DNA of 64,000 nt. Origin: CAYSCX01 sp964429575 (GTDB taxonomy: Bacteria; Desulfobacterota; Binatia; Binatales; Binataceae). This document shows positions 25,226 to 34,027 of this stretch, one piece after another. Numbering within the stretch: position 1 is the first letter of the stretch; each line of letters starts with the position of its first letter. The stretch covers positions 86,552 through 150,551 of the forward strand of contig CAYSCX010000005.1 of the NCBI GenBank assembly GCA_964429575.1, read 5' to 3'. Under the pieces are notes generated by a model. The model searched no databases, was not told where the DNA came from, and saw only the letters and a list, made by a program, of their open reading frames with translations. Both the position numbers and the translations under genes were made by a program.

Positions 25226-28200
25226 ATGAGGATATTCTCGCATCGCTACCTCCGCATCGCAGCGCTCGCGGTGGCCGGACTGATCATTTTCGCCGGCTTC
25301 GCAGCGGCGCTCATCTTGTGGAACCAGGACAAGATCATCGCGTCGCTGCTCGCTTCGGTGAAGGAGAGAACCGGCGCCGAAATCAGCGCGCGCTCGGCCG
25401 CGTTCAGGATTCGCAGCGGGCTGGTCATCGTGCTCGATGAGCCCACAGTGGTCGCGGGCGGACGCGAGGTCGTGAAGCTCGAATCGCTGCGCGTGGTATT
25501 GGGGTGGCGTGCGATCATCTTCAATCGTGGATTGCCGCTCCGTTCGCTGATTCTCGAACGTCCCCAGCTCGTCGTAGCCGCACAGGAGTTTGCGGCCAGC
25601 GAGACCGCATGGCGCCATCCGGGCGAACGAACGCTCCAGGAGTTGTTAGGCCAGCTCGAATGGCTTTCGGCAGCGACGCGGCGGATCGAAGTCGTCGACG
25701 CCGTCGTGCGCGATGACCAGGGCGAGCTGGTCTGCGATGACCTCGACGCAGTCGCGTACAAGATGCGCGGGGATTGGAACCGCTGGCGCGTGGGATTCAA
25801 CGCCTCAGCCGCGCGTCCGCCGGTCGAGGGTCTCCGGCTCTCGGGCGATGTCACGCTCGGTTACTCCGGCTCGGAATCCGAGGACGCGATTGCAAAAGGA
25901 AAGCTCTGGTTTTGGGAGGCGCCGGTCGACCTGCTCGATTCTCCGCGGATCAAACCAAGTGGACAGCTCCAGGGCGTGATCGAGATCAACGTGACGCGGG
26001 ACGGCGCCGCGCGCGGCAACGTTCAGTTCGATGTTCACCGGCTCGTAGTTCGCGGGGACGCGGTCGGTGCGGCGCTTGACCTCGGCGACTTTACGCTGCG
26101 GGCCTCGTTCAAAGCGTCTGCCCGCCAATACCAACTCACCGATCTAACCCTGGCGAATCCCGATCGTCAGGTGATCGGCGGCCAGCTCACGATCGATGAA
26201 CCTTATTCGGCGAATCCAAATGTCGCGATCACGGTGAGCGGTTTCGAAATCGACGTCGCCAAGGCGAAGCAACGGATCGATGCCGCGACCGGCGTGCCGC
26301 GCGAAATCAAAGACGCGCTGGTCGCGATTGAGTCGGGAACCGTCACGATTGAAAGCGCATCACTCGCGGCGACGAGCGCGAAATGGCGCGCGGCCGAGCC
26401 CGAGCTGCTGCGGCGCGGCCTGGTTTTGAATGCGACCCTGAGCAACATCGCGATACAGCCTCCCGCGAAAACCAAGTTGCCAGCGGTGCAACGCTTGTCA
26501 GCCCGCGTCGCATTTGAAAAAGGCGCGCTTACGGTTACTCAAGGCAGCGCGCGCGTCGGCACTTCGACCGTGGAGGCGCTACGCGCGAAGGCGAGCTTCC
26601 CCGCCAGCGGTGACGGAATCGCGTACGACGTCACGGTTCGCGGCGACGCGGTGCTCGACGAGCTTCTCCCGGCGATCGAACACGAGCTTGCAACCCGGAA
26701 GATGGAAGTGTCGGACCGCTTCAGGTCGCTTTCCGGGCGAATGCGGTTCGACGTGCAGGCCGCCGGTCGAATGCGCGAAGGTCGTGCTGAAGCACCGCAA
26801 CGCTATGCGCTTCGGCTCGAGCCTCGCAACGCACGCCTCGAGCTCAAGGAACCACCGAGTGCCGTCGAGATAACCAGCGGAACCCTCCTGCTTGATCCGG
26901 ACTCGGTGAAAGTCAACCAGTTCGTAGCAAACGATCGCAGCGGAACTGCACGCATCAACGGGGACTTGAAGCTCACTGCGAACGGCCCGAGCGCGAAGGG
27001 GATCGATGTCGAGCTCCACGCGATCCTGGCGCAAGATTGGCTTCCCCTGGTCGTCGATCCCGCCGCACTCATGCCGAGCGGCCCAATGAGCGGAAGCATT
27101 TCGGTCCGAAACGATCCGGGGGTGGCCGGCCGCTTCCACGTGAACGGCGAGCTGGTACTCAGCGACGGGAGCGTCCAGCTGGGCTTTCTGCGCGCACCAA
27201 TCGTCACCAAGACCGCAACTTTCAAGTTCACCGAACACAACCTCGATCTTCAAATGACACAAGCGACGCTCGAAGACTCGCCCATCGACTTTCGTCTGGT
27301 CGTCGCGGATCTCAGCAAGCCTGTGCTCGAGATTTATGCGACGGTCGATCAGCTGGACTTCGAGGCGATGAAGTTCGTCAAGATGCCATGGTCACCGCGC
27401 AGCAAATCGGGTTTCTTCGACGTCGCGGCGAAGGGGCATATCGAGATCAGGAAGGGCAACCTGGCCGCGTTCCAGATGTCGCAAGTCAAGACTGATTTCG
27501 TCACCCATAGAGGTGACTGGCGCGTGTACAACTACAGCGCCGTGTCGTACCGCGGTCAGATGAACATCGATTTGAGCGGCCGCAAGAAGGATTTCTGGCT
27601 GCACATGAAGGGAACCATCAAGGGCATGGAGGCCGGCCCGCTGTTCCAACTATCCAACCCGAATGCGGAACCCGTCATGGTCGGCAAGATGGATCTCATG
27701 GCCGACCTGTGGGCAGACACCGGAGAAGAATTCTTCAAGACGCTGGCTGGGACCGCGTCGATCACCGCCCGGGATGGGCGGCTTAATCGGTTAACACTAC
27801 TCTCGCGGATGCTTGAGTTTGTCGACTTGAAAAGTTGGCTGACTGCCAGGTTCCCGGATCCTCGCCTGGCCGGCCTGCCGTTCGACTTGGTTCTTGCAGA
27901 CCTGAAGGGGAACCGGGGCAACTTTTGGACGGACAATTTCTTGCTCCACGGCCCCGCGATGGAGATCTCGGCGCTCGGCAGCATCGACATCGGCGACAGC
28001 AAATTGAACATGGAAATTGGCATGTCGCCATTTCGAACGGTGAACTGGCTCATCGAACAGGTTCCGCTGATCGGCTCGAACGTCGCAGAAGGCACCGGCC
28101 ATCTGGTCGCGGCGTACTTTCAGGTCTCGGGTCCGATTAGCGATCCTACCGTCGTGCCAAAGCCGATAACCTCTGCCGCCGCTTTCTTCAAGAAATTCTT

Positions 28201-28243
28201 CAGCATTCCGGTCAACGTGGTACGTCCAAAAACCATAAAGTGA
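25226..28243 (+). CDS. AsmA-like / DUF3971-type large envelope protein
   Basis: A 1005-residue protein with one N-terminal transmembrane helix (about residues 8-30, IAALAVAGLIIFAGFAAALIL) followed by a very long beta-rich periplasmic region (many alternating short strands) and a C-terminal AsmA-like domain (LGSIDIGDSKLNMEIGMSPFRTVNWLIEQVPLIG). Such proteins (AsmA, TamB, YhdP relatives) form rod-like bridges that carry phospholipids between membranes. The ATG at 25226 is chosen because it places the membrane helix right at the N-terminus; a more upstream start adds Pro/Arg-rich residues. It ends in a GTGA overlap with the next gene. Confidence 0.88.
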   Translation: MRIFSHRYLRIAALAVAGLIIFAGFAAALILWNQDKIIASLLASVKERTGAEISARSAAFRIRSGLVIVLDEPTVVAGGREVVKLESLRVVLGWRAIIFNRGLPLRSLILERPQLVVAAQEFAASETAWRHPGERTLQELLGQLEWLSAATRRIEVVDAVVRDDQGELVCDDLDAVAYKMRGDWNRWRVGFNASAARPPVEGLRLSGDVTLGYSGSESEDAIAKGKLWFWEAPVDLLDSPRIKPSGQLQGVIEINVTRDGAARGNVQFDVHRLVVRGDAVGAALDLGDFTLRASFKASARQYQLTDLTLANPDRQVIGGQLTIDEPYSANPNVAITVSGFEIDVAKAKQRIDAATGVPREIKDALVAIESGTVTIESASLAATSAKWRAAEPELLRRGLVLNATLSNIAIQPPAKTKLPAVQRLSARVAFEKGALTVTQGSARVGTSTVEALRAKASFPASGDGIAYDVTVRGDAVLDELLPAIEHELATRKMEVSDRFRSLSGRMRFDVQAAGRMREGRAEAPQRYALRLEPRNARLELKEPPSAVEITSGTLLLDPDSVKVNQFVANDRSGTARINGDLKLTANGPSAKGIDVELHAILAQDWLPLVVDPAALMPSGPMSGSISVRNDPGVAGRFHVNGELVLSDGSVQLGFLRAPIVTKTATFKFTEHNLDLQMTQATLEDSPIDFRLVVADLSKPVLEIYATVDQLDFEAMKFVKMPWSPRSKSGFFDVAAKGHIEIRKGNLAAFQMSQVKTDFVTHRGDWRVYNYSAVSYRGQMNIDLSGRKKDFWLHMKGTIKGMEAGPLFQLSNPNAEPVMVGKMDLMADLWADTGEEFFKTLAGTASITARDGRLNRLTLLSRMLEFVDLKSWLTARFPDPRLAGLPFDLVLADLKGNRGNFWTDNFLLHGPAMEISALGSIDIGDSKLNMEIGMSPFRTVNWLIEQVPLIGSNVAEGTGHLVAAYFQVSGPISDPTVVPKPITSAAAFFKKFFSIPVNVVRPKTIK

Positions 28244-28944
28244 CGCGCCGTCCAACCCTGGTCGTGTTCTGCCGCGAACCGGTGGCAGGGCGCACCAAGA
28301 CTCGGCTGATCGGACCACTCAGCGCGCGCGGCACCGCGGCGTTTGCCGACGCGTTTATCAACGACACGCTCGCGAAGGCGCGCGCGATGCAGCCCCGGCG
28401 CCTCGTGATCGCAGCGAATGCCCGCCGGCGCGCGGCCGCGAGTCAATACTTCAGGCGGCTTGCGCGCAAATACCGCACCGAGCTGATCGACCAGGGCCGC
28501 GGCGATCTGGGCCGCCGAATGGCGCGAGCACTCGCTCCCTTTGCACAGGAAGGCGCGCTCTTGCTCGGTACTGACGTTCCTTCGTTGCCGCGCGCCGCGT
28601 TGAAAAAGCTTGTGTCACTTCTCAATCGATGCCGGGTCGTCGTCGCTCCGAGCCTCGACGGTGGCTACTATGCGATCGGAGTTCGCGGCGCGCTGCCGCC
28701 AGTGTTCGATCGCATGGCGTGGGGCGGTCCACGGGTGTTCGCGCAAACGCAGCGAAGACTCGATCGCGCGCATGTCCGGTACCAGATCGGACCGGCATGG
28801 TACGATGTCGATGAGTGGGGCGACCTCGCAGTGTTGCTCGAACATCTTAGGATCTTGACTGGGCGGCGCGGCGCCTCAACCCATCCGTGCCCGGCTACCG
28901 GCGCGCTCGCGAGGCGGCTTGGACTGCTTCCAGATCGCGGCTAG
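28240..28944 (+). CDS. DUF2064 (TIGR04282) glycosyltransferase-like protein
   Basis: A 234-residue GT-A fold nucleotidyl/glycosyltransferase-like protein. The N-terminal VVFCREPVAGRTKTRL box, LLGTDVPSLPR (the DxD-like acidic site) and VVAPSLDGGYYAIGVR are the signatures of the DUF2064 family, which includes proteins linked to arsenosugar synthesis and related glycosyl transfers. Its substrate cannot be predicted. The GTG start overlaps the AsmA-like stop (GTGA), so it is translationally coupled; a role in an envelope glycolipid is a reasonable but unproven guess. Confidence 0.88.
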   Translation: MTRRPTLVVFCREPVAGRTKTRLIGPLSARGTAAFADAFINDTLAKARAMQPRRLVIAANARRRAAASQYFRRLARKYRTELIDQGRGDLGRRMARALAPFAQEGALLLGTDVPSLPRAALKKLVSLLNRCRVVVAPSLDGGYYAIGVRGALPPVFDRMAWGGPRVFAQTQRRLDRAHVRYQIGPAWYDVDEWGDLAVLLEHLRILTGRRGASTHPCPATGALARRLGLLPDRG

Positions 28945-28980
28945 ATTACAGACTTGCCTTTTCGTTCTGCGGGCGCGCCG

Positions 28981-29229
28981 ATGATCGAACTTGTGCTTTA
29001 TAGCAAGCGCGACTGCGAGCTGTGCCGCGAAATGGAAGAGCTGCTCGCGTCGGAGTTGTCAGGGGTTGGCGCCAGGCTCGAACGAATTGAAATCGACGGC
29101 GATCCGGAACTCGAGACGCGCTTTGGCATCGAAGTTCCGGTGCTGTTTGTGAACGGACGCAAGGCTTTCAAGTACCGGGTCGGCCGCCACGAACTTAGAA
29201 AGCGGCTTGCGAGGGAGGCGCGCCCCTAA
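28981..29229 (+). CDS. Glutaredoxin-like thiol protein (CxxC)
   Basis: An 82-residue thioredoxin-fold protein: a beta strand (IELVLYSK), then the CELC motif in RDCELCREMEELL, a cis-Pro region IEVPVLFVNGRKAF, and a C-terminal helix. This matches the small glutaredoxin-like/DUF836 group. The ATG at 28981 is preferred; a TTG at 28954 would add nine residues. Its TAA stop overlaps the cutA ATG by one base (TAATG). A role in thiol-disulfide exchange is expected; its partner is unknown. Confidence 0.85.
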   Translation: MIELVLYSKRDCELCREMEELLASELSGVGARLERIEIDGDPELETRFGIEVPVLFVNGRKAFKYRVGRHELRKRLAREARP

Positions 29230-29564
29230 TGGCTTCGCGGCCTGCGTCGGCGCGGCTGGTCCTTGTAACCGCTTCCAGCGAAGAGGAAGCGGCTTCGATC
29301 GCTCGCGCGCTGGTCGCAGAACGTCTTGCGGCATGTGTCAACCTCGTCGGCCCCATGAGGTCGATTTACCGCTGGCAGGGAACCGTAGCGGACGAGCGCG
29401 AATACCTGCTGCTAATCAAGACCCGCGCGCGACTCTACTCGAAAGTCGAGAGACGCGTTAAGCAGCTTCACAGCTATCAAACGCCCGAAGTGATATCGCT
29501 TGAACTCCGCGAGGGATCCGCGCCGTATCTCAAGTGGCTCCTGGACTCGACCACAACACGTTGA
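29229..29564 (+). CDS. cutA: CutA-like divalent cation tolerance protein
   Basis: A 111-residue CutA1 protein, normally a trimeric cytoplasmic protein linked to metal tolerance, though its exact role is unsettled. Family features are LVLVTASSEEEAASIARALVAERLAACVNL, then IYRWQGTV and EYLLLIKT, and the late YQTPEVISLEL segment (H.Y..PEI in relatives). Length is normal. The ATG overlaps the previous stop. It is followed by a degenerate stretch and then hisC. Confidence 0.93.
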   Translation: MASRPASARLVLVTASSEEEAASIARALVAERLAACVNLVGPMRSIYRWQGTVADEREYLLLIKTRARLYSKVERRVKQLHSYQTPEVISLELREGSAPYLKWLLDSTTTR

Positions 29565-29574
29565 GCGCAGACGA

Positions 29575-29763
29575 ATGGGTGAGCAATTGAAAATCGCAAT
29601 CTCGGGCGCCGGTGCAATCACCGATAGCGCGCACATCCCCGGGCGGCTCTCGCACCGCGGCCCAGACCCATGGGCGCCCGGACCGAGCTGGTTCTACGAC
29701 CCCGTCGAGGCGTGCTACCGGTCGTCGCGATCGGGCGCGCGCGTCAACCTGCCTCTTGCGTGA
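29575..29763 (+). pseudogene. Remnant of a Gfo/Idh/MocA-type NAD(P)-dependent oxidoreductase
   Basis: An ATG at 29575 opens with LKIAISGAGAITDSAHIPG, which is the dinucleotide-binding start of a Gfo/Idh/MocA oxidoreductase (GxGxIx..H.P). After about 25 residues the resemblance fades, although WFYDPVEA recalls the acidic end of beta-2, and a TGA ends the frame at residue 62, where a normal protein has over 300. The rest of a catalytic domain is not seen in any frame before hisC starts at 29820. This suggests a decayed fragment left by deletion and frameshift. A genuine 62-residue gene is possible but less likely. Confidence 0.45.
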
Positions 29764-29819
29764 CCCGCTCGATGGCGAAGCGCAAAGTCTCAGCTTCGTC
29801 CGCGCTCTCGCTGGCTCGG

Positions 29820-30932
29820 ATGTTTCGTCCCGCAATCACCAGGATGGCGCCGTACACGCCCGGCGAGCAGCCGCGACCTGGCGAGCGTCTGATCAAACTC
29901 AATACGAATGAGAACCCTTATCCACCATCGCCGCGCGTGCGGGCGGCCCTGCGGGCGGCGATTCGTGGAGAGGGGTTGAGGCTATATCCGCGTCCGCGCG
30001 CCGACGCATTCATCGAAGCGGCATCTCGCCGGTTCGGCTTACCCACCGAGATGATCGTGGCGGGAAACGGCTCGGACGAATTGCTCGCGATGCTGTTCCG
30101 CGCGACGTTGGACCGGGGAAACAAGGTCGCCTACGCCACACCGACCTACTCGCTCTACGACACGCTTGCCGCGATGCAGGAGGCGCAAGTAATCGCGCCG
30201 CCGTATGAGCGCGACTGGCGCCTTCCAGTCGATGCGCTCGCGCGCGCACGCGCGCGGCTCACGATCGTATGCAACCCGAACGCGCCATCGGGAACGCTTG
30301 CACCACTTGCTGCGCTGAACGAATTGGCGCGGCGGCTTCGCAAGGCGATCCTGGTGGTAGACGAGGCTTACGTGGACTTCGCGCCACAGAACGCTCTCAG
30401 CATTCTGAAGCGCCACCCCAACCTCGTTGTGCTTCGTTCACTTTCCAAATCGTACTCGCTGGCGGGGATGAGGCTCGGACTCGGCTTTGCCGCGCCGTCG
30501 ATCATCGAAACGCTGCTCAAGGTGAAAGATTCGTACAATCTTAGCCGCGTTGCGGATGCCGCCGGAGCTGCGGCGCTCGACGACCACGCGGCTATGCGGC
30601 GCAACGTTGAGCGAGTGCGGCACACTCGGCATCGAACCGAACGTCGTCTTCGCCGGCTTGGCTTCGAGGTGCCGGTTTCGGAAGCGAACTTCGTCTTGGC
30701 GAGAATTGCGGGTCGCGACCTTGAACCGATCGCGCGCGGGCTTCGCCAACGCGGCGTGCTGATTCGCTACTTCGCTACTCCCGGTCTGCGCGATGCATTG
30801 CGCATATCGATCGGCCGTCCGGCGGATATGGCGGCGCTATTCGGCGCGCTTCGCCCGTTGATGACGCGATTTAGGCCGCGCGCGGCGGGCCGGAGTGATA
30901 TCCACGATGAGCCGTCTCACCCGGCTCTTTGA
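29820..30932 (+). CDS. hisC: Histidinol-phosphate aminotransferase
   Basis: A 370-residue PLP enzyme of aminotransferase class I/II that makes histidinol phosphate from imidazole acetol phosphate. KLNTNENPYPPSPRV is the classical HisC start; VAGNGSDELLAMLFRA, VCNPNAPSG, VVDEAYVDFA and the PLP-lysine box SLSKSYSLAGMRLG follow. The ATG at 29820 gives MFRPAITRMAPYTPGEQP, a usual N-terminus; starts further upstream read into the remnant region. No other his genes are adjacent, so a related aromatic or other aminotransferase role cannot be excluded. The pth start overlaps its 3' end. Confidence 0.92.
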   Translation: MFRPAITRMAPYTPGEQPRPGERLIKLNTNENPYPPSPRVRAALRAAIRGEGLRLYPRPRADAFIEAASRRFGLPTEMIVAGNGSDELLAMLFRATLDRGNKVAYATPTYSLYDTLAAMQEAQVIAPPYERDWRLPVDALARARARLTIVCNPNAPSGTLAPLAALNELARRLRKAILVVDEAYVDFAPQNALSILKRHPNLVVLRSLSKSYSLAGMRLGLGFAAPSIIETLLKVKDSYNLSRVADAAGAAALDDHAAMRRNVERVRHTRHRTERRLRRLGFEVPVSEANFVLARIAGRDLEPIARGLRQRGVLIRYFATPGLRDALRISIGRPADMAALFGALRPLMTRFRPRAAGRSDIHDEPSHPAL

Positions 30933-31548
30933 TCGTTTCCGGACCGCGCGTGGCGCATCAAAGCGCGCGCCGCAGACGGTGCAGTGGGTCGTAGCCGGGC
31001 TGGGCAACCCCGAAGAAAAGTACCTGCGCTCGCGCCACAACCTGGGTTTCATGGTCGTCGCGGAACTTGCACGGCGCGGTGGCGTGAGACTCTCGAAGCG
31101 GCGATTCAAGGGACTTACGGCTATCGTCAAGGTCGCGGGCGGCAGCGTGCTACTCGTGCAACCACAGACGTATTACAACCTGAGCGGCGAATGCGTCGCG
31201 TCGGTGCTCGGATATTTCGATTGTGCGCCCCGCCAGCTGATCGTGGTCCACGATGAGCTCGACCTCGAACCGGCACGACTGCAAATCAAACAGGGCGGCG
31301 GCGACGCCGGGAATCGCGGCCTGCGATCGATTGCGGAGTCGCTCGGGGCGGCGGACTTCATCCGCCTGCGCGTCGGCATCGGACGCGCACCGGAACACGA
31401 CGACGACAAGGACTACCTCCTGAGGCCGATGACCGCCGCTGATCGAAACCAGTTCGCGCCCGTGGTTGAGCGCGCCGCCGGCGCCGTTTCGATGTTGATC
31501 GCGGATGGATTGTCGGCCGCGATGAATCGTTTCAACCAGTGGCCCTAG
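30907..31548 (+). CDS. pth: Peptidyl-tRNA hydrolase
   Basis: A 213-residue enzyme that frees tRNAs from prematurely released peptidyl-tRNA. VVAGLGNPEEKYLRSRHNLGFMVV carries the catalytic His; QPQTYYNLSGE, VVHDELDLEPARLQIKQGGGDAGNRGLRSI and FIRLRVGIGRA are family blocks. It has a somewhat longer N-terminus (about 24 basic residues before VQWVVAGLGN). The ATG at 30907 is used; a GTG at 30895 is equally readable. It overlaps the last 26 bp of hisC, so translation is probably coupled. Confidence 0.94.
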   Translation: MSRLTRLFDRFRTARGASKRAPQTVQWVVAGLGNPEEKYLRSRHNLGFMVVAELARRGGVRLSKRRFKGLTAIVKVAGGSVLLVQPQTYYNLSGECVASVLGYFDCAPRQLIVVHDELDLEPARLQIKQGGGDAGNRGLRSIAESLGAADFIRLRVGIGRAPEHDDDKDYLLRPMTAADRNQFAPVVERAAGAVSMLIADGLSAAMNRFNQWP

Positions 31549-31671
31549 GCGCTTGCCCATTGCCGCGGCAGGCACGCTCGGCGCTCGAGCAGCTTTCCCG
31601 GTAACCGCGTCTCTGGGGGTCAGCGGAGATCGCCGGGCAATAACAAATTGCTTACATGACATATCTTTCTG
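31549..31671. other. Non-coding gap after pth
   Basis: Nothing gene-like is seen between the pth stop and the promoter at 31672. The last 50 bases are unusually AT-rich for this window, as expected of a promoter-proximal region. Confidence 0.6.
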
Positions 31672-31701
31672 TTGACATTCGCTACATTCCCGCGCTAAGT
31701 A
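31672..31701 (+). promoter_or_regulatory. Sigma-70-type promoter candidate with downstream micro-ORF
   Basis: A consensus -35 box TTGACA (31672-31677) is followed after 18 bp by TAAGTA (31696-31701) as -10. About 14 bp further comes AAGGAG, then an ATG at 31732 that opens a seven-codon ORF (MGAAPVD, stop at 31753-31755). Such a short translated leader followed by a 100-nt gap before the next real start at 31860 could act in translational or attenuation control. The promoter is the most consensus-like seen in the window. Confidence 0.6.
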
Positions 31702-31859
31702 CCCGAATTGAAACAAGGAGTCTTGATCGATATGGGCGCTGCGCCCGTGGACTGACGGCGAACGGTTGTTGAGGTCTCTCCACGACGACAGCGATTGGGA
31801 CGGCTCCATCCGACAAACGATCGACCATTGATCGAGTCGCGCCAACAAGGGGAGCGCGC

Positions 31860-32321
31860 ATGTGCGATGAAGGCGGTCCACGGTTCGGTTCCGCCGAGGG
31901 AGCGGTGAGATTCTACTTCCGCGCGAAGGCGCTGTTCGCCAATGGTGAGCCCGTAAGGCACCGGCCACGACGCCAACGCCGCTGGGACGTGGTTGACGAT
32001 TATCTTTCGCTGGCGGCTTGCCTTAGGCGCCTCGACGCAGTTCAGGTTGGACTGCTGAATGCGCTTTATGGGCCCACTTCCTTTGGCGCGCGGACCCGTA
32101 CCGTTGAAATGGCGCGGTCGATGCTCCAAAAGCAGTTCGACGATGTGCGCCTGAATTCTCGCTCGCTCGGAAGGTTACGGAGGCAGTCGCTTCGAGTTGT
32201 CGAGCGAGCGCTGTCGGCGCGCCACTTGCTCGATGCGCGCGCCGGTCATGGAACCAATTGCGCTCGCCGGACCGCGCGTTCAGCCGGGCTGCGCGAATTG
32301 GCTCGACGGCAGCATCATTGA
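31860..32321 (+). CDS. Hypothetical small basic regulator-like protein
   Basis: A 153-residue protein with AAGGGGAG just upstream of its ATG. Residues about 10-30 (SAEGAVRFYFRAKALFANGEP) and 45-75 (DDYLSLAACLRRLDAVQVGLLNALYGPTSFG) are helical and well formed; LDAVQVGLLNALYG recalls the way sigma region-4-like or phage antiterminator-like helices begin. The later part is very Arg-rich, and the last 30 residues look unlike the rest, so a frameshift or chance extension near residue 123 is possible. I do not recognise the family. Its own promoter, leader ORF and position directly before tyrS suggest a transcription-related role, by inference only. Confidence 0.6.
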   Translation: MCDEGGPRFGSAEGAVRFYFRAKALFANGEPVRHRPRRQRRWDVVDDYLSLAACLRRLDAVQVGLLNALYGPTSFGARTRTVEMARSMLQKQFDDVRLNSRSLGRLRRQSLRVVERALSARHLLDARAGHGTNCARRTARSAGLRELARRQHH

Positions 32322-32470
32322 TCTCTTGGTTGCGCATTTCGCCGCTCGAAGCGTGGCAGCCAGGCGTTGCGACACCAACCCCGAATGAAACCTTACGGAT
32401 TTGAACCACTCTGTCATTCCGGTACGCTTGAGCGCTGCACGGCACGGCCATCGGTCCACCGTCGCAGCCC

Positions 32471-33655
32471 ATGGATGAGAATCAATCACTCGCGCGCGCA
32501 CAACGCTTGGCGCGCGGCGCGGTCGAGTTGATCGCGCTTGCGGAACTGGCGGAGAGAATTGCGCAGGGGCGCGCGCTCCGCATCAAGCTGGGTCTCGATC
32601 CCACCGCGCCGGACCTCCACATCGGACATTCTGTGGTGCTCAAGAAGCTGCGCGACTTTCAGCGCGACGGGCACACCGTAGTTTTCCTGGTCGGCGATTT
32701 CACCGCGCTCATCGGCGACCCGACCGGGCGTTCTGAAACACGCAAGCCGCTTTCGCGCGAAGAGGTTTCGCGGAACGCCGAGACATATCGCACTCAGGCC
32801 TTTACGATTCTGGATCCGGCGCTGACCGAGGTCAGGTTCAATAGCGAGTGGATGAATGACTTGAGCGTGAGCCGTCTCATCGAAATTGCGTCACGCCTGA
32901 GCGTGGCGAGACTGCTCGAGCGCGATGACTTCGAGAAGCGCATCGAGTCTCAGCAGCCGTTGTTTCTTCATGAGCTGCTGTACCCGCTGATACAGGGCTA
33001 CGATTCCGTCGCGCTAAGGGCCGATCTCGAAATCGGCGGTACCGATCAAAAGTTCAACCTGTTGGTGGGCCGCGAGCTTCAACGCGCGTTTGGGCAGCCG
33101 CCGCAGATCGTGATGATTATGCCGCTGCTCGAAGGCCTCGATGGCGTCCGCAAGATGTCGAAGTCGCTCGGCAATGCGGTCGGGTTAACCGAGGCCCCGG
33201 CGGAGATGTTCGGCAAGTTGATGTCCGTGTCGGACGCGCTGATGCTTCGTTACTACGAAGTCCTGACGGATGTGACAGCCGAGGAATTGGCGGCCATCAA
33301 ATCCGGCGCGATTCATCCGATGGAGGCGAAGAAGCAGCTCGCCGGCCGGATTGTTGCTGAATATCACGGTGCCGCGGCCGCCAGGGCGGCGCGCGCGTTC
33401 TTCGAATCGAAGTTTCAGCGGCACGAAGTGCCCGACAGCGTTCCGGTCTTTCGAATCGACGGCGATCTGTGGATCTGCGAGTTAATCAAGCAGCTCAATT
33501 TTGCGCGCTCCACAAGCGAAGCGCGCAGATTGGTGGGGCAGGGCGCCGTACGAGTGGACGGCCAGACGGTGACAGACCTCGACTTCCGCTTCGTCGCCGG
33601 CGAGCACCGCATTCTGGAAGTGGGACGGCGTCGGGTCGCGCGAATCGAGCGCTAG
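32471..33655 (+). CDS. tyrS: Tyrosyl-tRNA synthetase
   Basis: A 394-residue class I synthetase. The HIGH motif appears as DLHIGHSVVL, the KMSKS motif as VRKMSKSLGNAVG, and the C-terminal S4-like RNA-binding domain begins near residue 330 (ICELIKQLNFARSTSEARRLVGQGAVRVDG). GGTDQKFNLLVGRELQ is the tyrosine pocket region of the TyrZ-type group, which has this compact length. The ATG at 32471 gives MDENQSLARAQRLARG. It ends 7 bp before the stop of a convergent small gene. Confidence 0.95.
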   Translation: MDENQSLARAQRLARGAVELIALAELAERIAQGRALRIKLGLDPTAPDLHIGHSVVLKKLRDFQRDGHTVVFLVGDFTALIGDPTGRSETRKPLSREEVSRNAETYRTQAFTILDPALTEVRFNSEWMNDLSVSRLIEIASRLSVARLLERDDFEKRIESQQPLFLHELLYPLIQGYDSVALRADLEIGGTDQKFNLLVGRELQRAFGQPPQIVMIMPLLEGLDGVRKMSKSLGNAVGLTEAPAEMFGKLMSVSDALMLRYYEVLTDVTAEELAAIKSGAIHPMEAKKQLAGRIVAEYHGAAAARAARAFFESKFQRHEVPDSVPVFRIDGDLWICELIKQLNFARSTSEARRLVGQGAVRVDGQTVTDLDFRFVAGEHRILEVGRRRVARIER

Positions 33656-33662
33656 CCGCGCC

Positions 33663-33923
33663 TCATTCCTTCTTGGCTGATTCGGCTTCGACCAGCTCGC
33701 GCAGGCGTCGCATCGTGCGGTCGAGCGCTTTCAGATAGCGCTGCTTGGTCCAGCTTTCCTTCGTCCGCATCTTGAGCCAGCCGAGCTTGACCGCGTCGGG
33801 CTTGTTACCGAGCTCGCCGGTGGAGACTTCAATAACCACGCGTTCCTCGGCGCTCAGTTGCGCGAGTACCTCGCGCTTGAGGTTCTGCAGGAATCCAGCC
33901 TTGAGGTCGATATCGATCTTCAT
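33663..33923 (-). CDS. Hypothetical small conserved-looking protein
   Basis: An 86-residue protein starting MKIDIDLKAGFLQNLKREVLAQLSAEERVVIEVSTGELG and ending in a Lys/Arg/Glu-rich helix (RTMRRLRELVEAESAKKE). It has no signal peptide or membrane segment. The regular codon use and compact reading make it likely real, but no family is recognised. The ATG at 33923 is chosen; a TTG at 33935 is an alternative. It is convergent with tyrS, with only 7 bp between the stops, and no terminator is visible. Confidence 0.65.
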   Translation of the reverse strand: MKIDIDLKAGFLQNLKREVLAQLSAEERVVIEVSTGELGNKPDAVKLGWLKMRTKESWTKQRYLKALDRTMRRLRELVEAESAKKE

Positions 33924-34027
33924 CCGCGCCAACAACCCCCGCGCGAGAGTAGATCATCAGGGCGCGAGCCTCAACCCGCTTGACAGCGCGCCTGTGTGCA
34001 GGTTACTCGCGCCATGCGGAGAAAATC

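Noticed and set aside
31695..32129. A 144-codon minus-strand ORF and others over 31549-32470
   Set aside because: They lie antisense to the better supported gene at 31860 and run across its promoter and leader; no start site or conserved pattern is visible.
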